A program made the position numbers and the translations under genes. DNA of 64,000 nucleotides. It comes from Levilinea saccharolytica. Lineage in GTDB: Bacteria; Chloroflexota; Anaerolineae; Anaerolineales; Anaerolineaceae. Under the pieces are notes generated by a model. That model saw only the letters and a program-made list of their open reading frames with translations, searched no databases and was not told the origin of the DNA. The DNA lies in contig NZ_LGCM01000065.1 of the NCBI RefSeq assembly GCF_001306035.1, forward strand, positions 1-64,000. The letters run 5' to 3'. Of the stretch, positions 34,691 through 41,829 are shown piece by piece. Position 1 is the first letter of the stretch. Each line of letters begins with the position of its first letter.

Positions 34691-34975
34691 AGCGATGATG
34701 GAAACGAGTAAGCCCACAGCAGGCTGACAGCGAACCCGGGAAAGGTGTGAGCCGGGGCGGCGCGCGGGGCTGAAAATCCTTCCGGAGCTGCGACCTGAAC
34801 CCCCCTTGGCCGGGTCAGTAGGGAAGCCGGGTTCGCCCCCCGTTAGCCGCGGCGCTGGTGTTCACCGCCTTTGGGCGCGCGCACCGGGCAAAGGTGCTGG
34901 CAGCTTGCCTGCCAGAATCAGGGTGGTACCGCGGATTGTCTTCCGTCCCTGTGTGGGATGGAAGTTTTTATTTTA
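34691..34975 (+). promoter_or_regulatory. T-box riboswitch (isoleucine specifier)
   Basis: Conserved leader parts occur in order. The stem I start is AGCGATGATGGAAACGAGTA (34691-34710), the distal-loop region is GGTGTGAGCCGG, and the specifier region TGAAAATCCTTCCGGAG (34771-34787) carries ATC at 34776-34778, an Ile codon. The T-box sequence AGGGTGGTACCGCGG lies at 34920-34934. A terminator, CTTCCGTCCC/GGGATGGAAG plus TTTTTATTTT, occupies 34940-34975. T-boxes bind uncharged tRNA and switch to an antiterminator. The specifier matches the downstream isoleucyl-tRNA synthetase gene. Confidence 0.92.
34940..34975 (+). terminator. Regulated terminator of the T-box leader
   Basis: CTTCCGTCCC (34940-34949) pairs with GGGATGGAAG (34955-34964), loop TGTGT... 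of five bases, then TTTTTATTTT. Its 5' arm directly follows the T-box sequence, as expected for mutually exclusive antiterminator pairing. Confidence 0.9.
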
Positions 34976-34998
34976 ACCCTGAGGGTTTGGAGGTTGTT

Positions 34999-35640
34999 TT
35001 GGCAGGTTTGCGCTCCATACGTCATTGGACCCCGCATTACATCTTCAGCCGCCTGGCCGAGAAGCGCGATCAGCGCGCCCACCCCGACCACCCCTGGCTG
35101 ACGGCGGAGGCTGTGCGCTTTTTGGAAGGCTATTTGCGCCCCAGCGATACCGGCCTGGAGTTTGGGTCGGGCCGCTCCACCCTGTGGTTTGCCCGCCATC
35201 TGGGGCACCTGACCAGCGTGGAGCATGATCTGGCCTGGTCGGAGCGCGTGCGTCAGATGCTGGCCGCGGCCGGGGTGAGCAACGTGGATTACATACACAT
35301 CCCGCTGGAAGCGCGCAGCGACCCCAGCGCCGCGCCGGATTACGTGCGCGTTGTTGAACGTTTTGCCCCCGCCAGCCTGGATTTTGCGCTGGTGGATGGG
35401 CGGCTGCGGGATGAATGCGCCAACGCGGTGCTGCCCAAGATGCGCCCGGGGGGGCTTTTGGTGGTGGATAACGCCGATATTTACCTGCCCAGCCAGGTGC
35501 GCACGCCCAACGCGCGCCGTCCCCAGCAGGGGCCGGAAAACGCGGGCTGGGGCCAATTTTTGGAGGCGGTCTCCGGCTGGCGGCGGGTGTGGACCTGCAA
35601 CGGCGTGTTTGCCACGGCTTTGTTCTTTGTGCCTTGCTAA
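34999..35640 (+). CDS. Class I SAM methyltransferase-like protein in the ileS transcript
   Basis: The 213-residue protein has a Rossmann methyltransferase pattern: DTGLEFGSGRSTLWFARHLG (motif I), LTSVEHDLAW (acidic strand 2 end), LDFALVDGRLRDECAN and GGLLVVDNADIYLP. The family (FkbM/MTF24-like) is not clear and the substrate is unknown. The frame is open back to 34858, but that part lies inside the T-box leader. A TTG at 34999 with GGAGG five bases upstream is the likely start. It is the first gene after the T-box terminator and precedes ileS by 37 bases, so its expression should respond to isoleucine-tRNA charging. Confidence 0.7.
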   Translation: MAGLRSIRHWTPHYIFSRLAEKRDQRAHPDHPWLTAEAVRFLEGYLRPSDTGLEFGSGRSTLWFARHLGHLTSVEHDLAWSERVRQMLAAAGVSNVDYIHIPLEARSDPSAAPDYVRVVERFAPASLDFALVDGRLRDECANAVLPKMRPGGLLVVDNADIYLPSQVRTPNARRPQQGPENAGWGQFLEAVSGWRRVWTCNGVFATALFFVPC

Positions 35641-35677
35641 GCTGGATTTTTCGATCTTTTTTGGGATGAGGTGAACG

Positions 35678-38600
35678 ATGTTTAAACCGGTTTCAGCCAA
35701 GTTAAATGTGACTCAGATGGAAGAAGGGGTGCTGAATTTTTGGACCCAGGAGGATATCTTCCACCGTTCCATGCGCGAACGCCAGGGCGGGCCTGAATAC
35801 GTGTTCTTTGAGGGGCCGCCGACCGCCAACGGTAAGCCGGGCGTGCACCATGTGCTGGCGCGGGCCTTTAAGGACATCTTCCCACGCTACAAGACCATGC
35901 GCGGCTATCACGTGTCGCGGCGCGGGGGCTGGGATACCCACGGCCTGCCGGTGGAAATTGAGGTGGAGAAGAAGCTGGGCTTCACCAACAAACAGCAGAT
36001 CGAAAATTACGGCATCGCCCAGTTTAACCAGCTGTGCCGCGAGTCGGCTTTCACCTACATTCAGGAATGGGAACGCCTGACCGACCGCATCGGCTATTGG
36101 GTAGACCTGGAGACCGCCTACGTCACCTACAAGAACGAATACATCGAGTCGACCTGGTGGATTCTCAAGAATTTCTGGGATAAGGGCCTGCTGTATCAGG
36201 GCTTTAAGGTGGTTCCTTACTGCCCGCGCTGCGGCACGCCGCTCTCAGATCACGAGGTGGCCCTGGGCTACCGCGAAACCAGCGACCCGTCCATCTTTGT
36301 GCGCATGCCGCTGGTGGATCAGCCGGGCACCTCCCTGCTGGTGTGGACCACCACCCCCTGGACTCTGCCGGCCAATGTGGCTGTGGCGGCGGGGGCGGAT
36401 GTGGAATATGTGGTGGTGGAGCGCGCCCTGGCCGAAGGCGGTACGGAGCGCCTGATCCTGGCGGAGGCGCTGGTGGCCAAGGTGTTTGGCGAAGAGCCGG
36501 TGACGGTGGTGGAGCGCATGAAGGGCAAGCAGCTCAAGGGCAAGCGCTACCAGCCGCTGTTCACCTTTATGCCCACCGAAAAGCCGGCGCACTTTGTGAT
36601 CAACGGCGATTTCGTCACCACCGAAGACGGTTCGGGCCTGGTGCATATTGCCCCGGCCTTTGGCGCGGACGATATGCAGGTGGCGATGGACGCCGATCTG
36701 CCCATCCTGATGACGGTGGCCGGGGACGGCACCTTCCTGAGCGAGGTGCGCCCCTGGGCGGGCAAGTTCGTTAAGGACGCCGATCCCTTCATCACCCAGG
36801 ACCTGGAAGCCCGCGGGCTGCTGTTCCGCGTGGAGACCTACACCCACACCTACCCCTTCTGCTGGCGCTGCACCACGCCGCTGCTGTATTACGCTTTGCC
36901 CACCTGGTACATCCGCACCAGCCAGTTTAAAGACCGCCTGGTGGAACTGAACGAGCGCATCAACTGGTATCCGGGACACATCAAGAACGGGCGCTTTGGC
37001 AACTGGCTGGCCAACAATGTGGACTGGGCCTTGGGCCGCAACCGCTATTGGGGCACGCCCCTGCCGGTGTGGGAATGTGAATCCTGCCACACGCAGACCT
37101 GCGTGGGCTCGCTGAAGGAGCTTTCGGAGCTGGCCCACAAGGACCTTTCGGGGCTGGATCTGCACCGCCCGCATGTGGACGACGTGCGCCTGCACTGCCC
37201 GGACTGCGGCGGCTCGATGCAGCGCGTGCCGGAATTGATTGACGTGTGGTTCGATTCGGGCTCCATGCCGGTCTCGCAGTGGCATTACCCCTACGAGCAT
37301 CAGGAAGAATTCAAAAAATATTTCCCCGCCGATTTCATCTGCGAGGCGGTGGATCAAACCCGCGGCTGGTTCTATTCGCTGCACGCCATCAGCACTTTGC
37401 TGTTCGATCAGGAGTGCTATAAGAACGTCATCTGCCTGGGGCTGATCCTGGACAAGGACGGCTACAAGATGTCTAAATCCCGCGGCAATATCGTCAGCCC
37501 GTGGGAGGTGCTGGAAGATAACGGGGCGGACGCCATGCGCTGGTATCTGTACACGGCCAGCCCGCCCGGACAGGAGCGCCGCTTCAGCAAGGACCTGGTG
37601 GCCGAGGTGGTGCGCAACTTCACCCTGACGCTGTGGAACACCTATTCCTTCTTCGTCACCTACGCCAATCTGGACGGGTGGAAGCCGGGTGAGGGCGCTG
37701 CGCCGGTGTACAGCCCGCTGGACCGCTGGCTGCGGTCGGCCCTGCACACCCTGGTGCGGGATGTGACCCAGGCCCTGGAGACCTACGACGTGCTGGGCGC
37801 CACCCGGCCGATTGAGACCTTTGTGGATCAGCTTTCCAACTGGTATCTGCGCCGTTCGCGCCGCCGCTTCTGGAAGAGCGGCGCCGATGCCGATAAGCAG
37901 GCGGCCTACGCCACCCTGTACGAGGCGCTGACCACCCTCAGTAAGCTGCTGGCCCCCACCATGCCCTTCATCGCCGAAGAGCTGCACCAGAATCTGGTGC
38001 GGTCGGTGGATGAGAACGCGGCCCTTTCGGTGCACCTGGCGCAGTGGCCGGTGTTTGACGCGGAGGTGATGGATGAGAAACTCAACCGCGATATGTCCTT
38101 GGTGATGCGCCTGGCCTCGCTGGGCCACGCCGCCCGCAACAAAGCCAACCGCAAAGTGCGCCAGCCCCTGGCCGAGGCGGCTTTCTCGGTGGGGTCGGCG
38201 GAGGAACGCGGGGTGCTGGCCGGGTACGCGGATCTGCTGGCGGATGAACTGAACGTGAAGCAGGTGCGCGCCCTGGATGCGGCCGGTGAGGCGGTGGACT
38301 ACGCCTTGAACCCGCTGCCCAAGCAATTGGGACAGAAGTACGGCAGCCGCTTCCCCGCCATCCGCAAGGCTGTGCTGGCTTTGCCCGCCGAGGCAGCGGC
38401 CAAGACCCTGCTGGCGGGGCAGCCCGTGGCGGTTGCGGTGGAGGGGGAGACGCTGGAAATTTTGCCGGAGGAAGTGGAAGTGCGCGCCAACGCCCGCAGC
38501 GGTTTTGCGGTGGCCTCCGAAGGGGCATACCTGGCGGCCCTGGTGACCGAGCTGACGCCGGAACTGGTGCAGGAAGGCCTGGCGCGCGAAGTGGTGCGCC

Positions 38601-38830
38601 GCCTGCAGGATCTGCGCAAGTCGGCCGAGCTGGATATCGCCGACCGCATCCGCGTGGTGTTCCAGGCCTCGGCGGGGCTGGAGGCGGCCGTCGCCGCCTT
38701 CCGGCCGTACATCATGGGCGAAACCCTGGCGGTGGAGATGAGCGCGGGGACGCTGGACGAAGGGCTGCCGCTGGTGGAAGACAGCTTTGACGGCGAGACC
38801 TTCCGCGCCACCCTGCAAAAAGCGGCTTGA
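35678..38830 (+). CDS. ileS: Isoleucyl-tRNA synthetase, type 2, with GXHH motif
   Basis: The 1050-residue class I synthetase charges tRNA-Ile. Landmarks are FFEGPPTANGKPGVHHV near residues 43-59, RRGGWDTHGLPVEIEVEK, the editing (CP1) domain with WTTTPWTLPANVAV, the KMSKS loop GYKMSKSRGNIVSP, and a long C-terminal anticodon-binding part. The usual HxGH motif is replaced by Gly55-Val-His57-His58, the swapped GXHH form known from some type 2 IleRS. A zinc-type C-terminal Cys cluster of type 1 enzymes is not seen at the end. Type 2 enzymes are typically mupirocin-tolerant. The gene is controlled by the Ile T-box upstream. Confidence 0.93.
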   Translation: MFKPVSAKLNVTQMEEGVLNFWTQEDIFHRSMRERQGGPEYVFFEGPPTANGKPGVHHVLARAFKDIFPRYKTMRGYHVSRRGGWDTHGLPVEIEVEKKLGFTNKQQIENYGIAQFNQLCRESAFTYIQEWERLTDRIGYWVDLETAYVTYKNEYIESTWWILKNFWDKGLLYQGFKVVPYCPRCGTPLSDHEVALGYRETSDPSIFVRMPLVDQPGTSLLVWTTTPWTLPANVAVAAGADVEYVVVERALAEGGTERLILAEALVAKVFGEEPVTVVERMKGKQLKGKRYQPLFTFMPTEKPAHFVINGDFVTTEDGSGLVHIAPAFGADDMQVAMDADLPILMTVAGDGTFLSEVRPWAGKFVKDADPFITQDLEARGLLFRVETYTHTYPFCWRCTTPLLYYALPTWYIRTSQFKDRLVELNERINWYPGHIKNGRFGNWLANNVDWALGRNRYWGTPLPVWECESCHTQTCVGSLKELSELAHKDLSGLDLHRPHVDDVRLHCPDCGGSMQRVPELIDVWFDSGSMPVSQWHYPYEHQEEFKKYFPADFICEAVDQTRGWFYSLHAISTLLFDQECYKNVICLGLILDKDGYKMSKSRGNIVSPWEVLEDNGADAMRWYLYTASPPGQERRFSKDLVAEVVRNFTLTLWNTYSFFVTYANLDGWKPGEGAAPVYSPLDRWLRSALHTLVRDVTQALETYDVLGATRPIETFVDQLSNWYLRRSRRRFWKSGADADKQAAYATLYEALTTLSKLLAPTMPFIAEELHQNLVRSVDENAALSVHLAQWPVFDAEVMDEKLNRDMSLVMRLASLGHAARNKANRKVRQPLAEAAFSVGSAEERGVLAGYADLLADELNVKQVRALDAAGEAVDYALNPLPKQLGQKYGSRFPAIRKAVLALPAEAAAKTLLAGQPVAVAVEGETLEILPEEVEVRANARSGFAVASEGAYLAALVTELTPELVQEGLAREVVRRLQDLRKSAELDIADRIRVVFQASAGLEAAVAAFRPYIMGETLAVEMSAGTLDEGLPLVEDSFDGETFRATLQKAA

Positions 38831-38869
38831 GGCCGGGGAAACGACCGGATTTCAGAAAGAGGAGATTGT

Positions 38870-39574
38870 ATGTGCGCGATTTCGGTTCAGGATTTTGTCC
38901 GTTCGAAGGCGCAGAACAACGCGGCCAACGCCTTGTTTGAGTGTGAAAACCCTTACCTGCTGGAAGTGAATTTGAACGGGCGGGTGTGGGCCAAGGTGGG
39001 CGCGATGGTGGCCTATACCGGGCGGGTCAAGTTCACCCGCGAGGGGATGCTGGAGCAGGGCCTGGAAAAAATGCTCAAGAAAATGGTCACCGGTGAGGGC
39101 ACGGCGCTGATGAAGGCCGAGGGCCAGGGGCGCGTGTACCTGGCGGATAAGGGCAAGAAGGTGCAGGTGCTGCAGCTCAACAACGATGCGATCACGGTCA
39201 ACGGCAACGATCTGCTGGCCTTTCAGGACGGCGTGCAGTGGGACATCACCATGATGCGCCGCGTGGCGGGCATGCTGGCGGGCGGGCTGTTTAATGTGCG
39301 CCTGTCGGGGACGGGCATGGTGGCGATCACCTCGCATTTTGACCCGCTGGCGCTGGAAGTGCTGCCGGGGCAGCCGGTGTTCACCGATCCCAACGCCACG
39401 GTGGCCTGGTCGGGCAATTTGAACCCGGACCTTCACACAGATCTGTCTTTCAAGACCTTTTTGGGGCGGGGCAGCGGGGAATCGATCCAGCTCAAGTTTG
39501 AGGGGCAGGGCTGGGTGATGCTGCAGCCGTACGAAGAGACGGTGATGCAAGCGAACTCTTCGGCGGGCGCCTAG
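38870..39574 (+). CDS. AIM24 family protein
   Basis: The 234-residue protein matches the AIM24/TIGR00266-like beta-rich fold: [58 protein letters not shown] and [20 protein letters not shown]. These proteins have a trefoil-like double beta-helix; in bacteria their role is unknown. No signal peptide is present. The AGAGGAG ribosome binding site precedes the ATG. It lies 39 bases after ileS without a visible terminator, so it can be part of the T-box transcript. A terminator follows. Confidence 0.82.
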   Translation: MCAISVQDFVRSKAQNNAANALFECENPYLLEVNLNGRVWAKVGAMVAYTGRVKFTREGMLEQGLEKMLKKMVTGEGTALMKAEGQGRVYLADKGKKVQVLQLNNDAITVNGNDLLAFQDGVQWDITMMRRVAGMLAGGLFNVRLSGTGMVAITSHFDPLALEVLPGQPVFTDPNATVAWSGNLNPDLHTDLSFKTFLGRGSGESIQLKFEGQGWVMLQPYEETVMQANSSAGA

Positions 39575-39597
39575 CGGCGCGGTTTGAGCGTAAGATG

Positions 39598-39637
39598 CAC
39601 GGGGCCTGCGCGAAGGGGACGCAGGCTCCGTGGGTTT
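39598..39637 (+). terminator. Terminator after the AIM24 gene
   Basis: CACGGGGCCTGCG pairs with CGCAGGCTCCGTG around a 9-base loop (with G-T pairs), followed by GGTTTTAA. Confidence 0.8.
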
Positions 39638-39806
39638 TAAGGGGGGAGGGCAGAGTTTACACTTGTCCGGTGGACGCGGTGTTGGCTTGCTTTTTACTTG
39701 AAAGGTGCTCTGCCACAAAATACTTTTTAGTTTTTTGGGTAGAAAAACCGCAATTATTGAATTAATTTACTCAAATCGAATAGGCGTGGCTTAAAGCTGG
39801 AAACCT

Positions 39807-40181
39807 TTACAATGTTTCTCTTAAAGGAATAAACCGTATTGTCAATTTTGGTTCTTTGACTACTTCAATATCTGAAAAAGTTGCGATAAGGGGAATAACA
39901 TATGAAGTAATTGCTTTTGAAAGGCAACTAGATTTCACAAAAGCATCTATGTCCGCTTGAGTCAATGGGCGATTACAGGAGACAATGAAAGTATAGACGC
40001 GCAAAATGTCGGAAATATAAACTTTGGCTTGCTTGCGCGTGCTGATATTTAGCACTATTTGCCAATCACCTTCTTTTGTACTGACGCTGTCAATGCAAAA
40101 TTCTTTGCCTTGTGCGGGGGTCGTCATAGGTGTGTTTATCAAGAGCGCAAAATGTCCGCGAATCATACTGAATATTTCCAT
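39807..40181 (-). CDS. AT-rich cassette-like gene, unknown 124-residue protein
   Basis: I do not recognise this protein. It starts MEIFSMIRGHFALLI and is predicted soluble with alternating strands and helices (GDWQIVLNISTRKQAKVYISD, TFSDIEVVKEPKLTIRFIP). GAAAGGACAAACCAG precedes the ATG. Base composition is much more AT-rich than in neighbouring core genes. It lies downstream (on the minus strand) of an attC-like palindrome and an HEPN-motif gene, as a second gene cassette would. Position and composition suggest an acquired small gene; no function can be claimed. Confidence 0.6.
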   Translation of the reverse strand: MEIFSMIRGHFALLINTPMTTPAQGKEFCIDSVSTKEGDWQIVLNISTRKQAKVYISDILRVYTFIVSCNRPLTQADIDAFVKSSCLSKAITSYVIPLIATFSDIEVVKEPKLTIRFIPLRETL

Positions 40182-40269
40182 CTGGTTTGTCCTTTCGGTG
40201 AGAAAAATTACTTAATATGCTTTATGTCAGTATATTGAAAATTGAACATTCCTTATCCTGCAAGGAGCA

Positions 40270-40397
40270 AGCCAACGGCTGACGTTAGCGGCGGCGGGGC
40301 GAGCGTGGATTCTGCTTGGGAGCAGGATTCTTTTTGAGCGTGGAAACTGCCTGAAGTGGCGCAGAATCCCCGCCGTCCGCTGCACGCTTTGTTGGAC
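40270..40397 (-). repeat. attC-like imperfect palindrome (integron-cassette recombination site)
   Basis: On the minus strand the element begins GTCCAAC (40397-40391), fitting the R'' box RYYYAAC. It continues AAAGCGTGCAGCGGACGGCGGGG. After about 60 variable bases comes CCCCGCCGCCGCTAACGTC, and it ends CCGTTGGCT at 40274-40270, close to the R' box GTTRRRY with one mismatch. The two ends pair imperfectly, as in attC sites. Length (about 128 bp) matches the long attC class. It separates two same-strand genes. Confidence 0.6.
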
Positions 40398-40412
40398 GCA
40401 TTTTACTGTAAG

Positions 40413-41219
40413 TTACTTTCTTGTACGAACACAACTATCAAGTTTTCGATGTAGGTAAGATGCAAAGGTTAACATATCTATTGCATCTTGCTCATTTATA
40501 TTCCACTTGATTTTAGGCGTGTGCGCCAATGTGTTTCTAAAAGTACCGAATATGCCTTTTAGTAAATTCATAAAACCAGTATGTTCGCTTCTCTCTGTTT
40601 CAGTTTGCAATGGGCTAAAAGCCAGTAATGGTAATTCTCCACCAAATGCGTCATCTACCAATCTTGCACCATCATTTGACAATCCCGATTTTTCACGAAT
40701 TTTATCTGCGATGCTTTTGGTTGCTTCAAATACTGCATGAAAATAATTGTCTTGGAGTAATTCGGCTCGACAAAATACCAAAATGTCGCTGTGAGTATTT
40801 CTAGCAAGCAACTGTTTATATAATTTGCCTGCTCGTTCTTGCGCTTCCGACAATGTTTGAGCGGTAGTTATTTCTCGAAGTTTTCCATTTTCGCCCAAAA
40901 CTAAACCTGCAAATGCTAAAGCCTTATTTAGTTCAAAACGTCGATTTTCAAAAACGTGAGGTTTTTGTATGTAGCGGACAGGATTCATTGACTTATGAAT
41001 GAAGGCAACAACATTATTTGCACATCTATCTTGCTTTTGCTTCTGATTCAAGGCTTCAAAAAGTCTTTCTCTTTTCGTGAATCCAGGCAATGGGTCCTCA
41101 ATATTACTTTCTTGTAAAAGTTGCCCAATTTCACCTCCTGTTAATCCTTCGGCAGTATCAGCCAAAACATTACAGATAGCGTGAAGAACTGTTTCGTCAA
41201 AGGATGGAATAGATGCCAT
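40413..41219 (-). CDS. TIGR02391/Ymh-like protein with HEPN motif
   Basis: The 268-residue protein resembles the TIGR02391 family. Its C-terminal half reads YFHAVFEATKSIADKIREK, GARLVDDAFGGELPLLAFSP, HTGFMNLLKGIFGTFRNTLAH and DMLTFASYLHRKLD. The block FRNTLAH gives Arg228-x4-His233, the RxxxxH motif of HEPN ribonucleases found in toxins and abortive-infection proteins. The first 90 residues look like a helical DNA- or protein-binding part. It is AT-rich, ends just before the attC-like site and begins close to a core GTTGGGC site. An RNase role in defence is inferred from the motif and family, not shown. Confidence 0.72.
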   Translation of the reverse strand: MASIPSFDETVLHAICNVLADTAEGLTGGEIGQLLQESNIEDPLPGFTKRERLFEALNQKQKQDRCANNVVAFIHKSMNPVRYIQKPHVFENRRFELNKALAFAGLVLGENGKLREITTAQTLSEAQERAGKLYKQLLARNTHSDILVFCRAELLQDNYFHAVFEATKSIADKIREKSGLSNDGARLVDDAFGGELPLLAFSPLQTETERSEHTGFMNLLKGIFGTFRNTLAHTPKIKWNINEQDAIDMLTFASYLHRKLDSCVRTRK

Positions 41220-41247
41220 TTTTATTTTGTCTTTTTAGCGCCAGCGC

Positions 41248-41254
41248 CCAACTA
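41248..41254 (-). repeat. Core recombination-site-like GTTGGGC
   Basis: On the minus strand GTTGGGC fits the GTTRRRY consensus perfectly. It lies 29 bases before the start codon of the HEPN-motif gene, where the left boundary of an integron cassette would be. A matching partner box further upstream was not found, so a complete attC here is not supported. Confidence 0.4.
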
Positions 41255-41439
41255 ATAATTAACCGGACTCCTGATATGCGGCATTTTTACCAGTTAGCCC
41301 GCAAAAGAAGGCTGTGATCCTGCGGTTATGCCTGGTTATCTCAAGCCATCAGGATGCTGCTGACTTAAAAATATACCCCCCGCTTAGGAAAGTCAAGCAC
41401 CCAGTACCGGTTGATTTCCCCTCTAGCCCAAAGCACTTC

Positions 41440-41720
41440 TCGGCGTGCAGATTGCTTCGTCCTCAAAGTACGAGGGCACGCCGCTGCGCGGCTCGCAATG
41501 ACATGCGCGGGCGAGGGCCGTCCGCTGTGTTGGATGAAGCGGGGAGCCCATGTACGGGCACGGGCGCGGTTTGCCCGTGCCCCCGTGCTGAGGCGGCGTG
41601 CCCTCCAAGTGCGAGGGTACACCCTCAAAGTACGAGGGTACACCCCCGTGCTGAGGGGGCGTGCCCTCCAAGCCCGAGGGTACACCCTCCAAGTGCGAGG
41701 GCGTGCCCCTACCTTACGAT
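41440..41720. repeat. Field of short palindromic repeats (CCCTC-N-GAGGG type)
   Basis: Five related hairpin units follow each other: CCTCAAAGTACGAGGG (41461), CCCTCCAAGTGCGAGGG (41608), CCCTCAAAGTACGAGGG (41624), CCCTCCAAGCCCGAGGG (41665) and CCCTCCAAGTGCGAGGG (41685). They are joined by GCGTGCCC, GTACACC or CCCGTGCTGAGG pieces. The first is embedded in an element with AGATTGCTTCG and CTCGCAATGACA inverted ends. Related single copies are at 43637 and 48143. No gene is credible in this stretch (41255-41829). Confidence 0.8.
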
Positions 41721-41829
41721 GATATGGGCGGCGCAGGATTGTCCGGTGCGTTTAACGAACCCAAACACACCCAATTTGGCTGACGCATGTTCATGATGTA
41801 TGTTCTGTTCTGTCAGAATAAGGGCTGGT

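Noticed and set aside
34858-34998. Upstream extension of the methyltransferase frame
   Set aside because: This part lies inside the T-box antiterminator and terminator, so it is RNA leader and not protein-coding.
36245-38818. Very long minus-strand open frame opposite ileS
   Set aside because: It is a GC-rich antisense shadow rich in His, Arg and Gln, with no domains; ileS on the other strand is certain.
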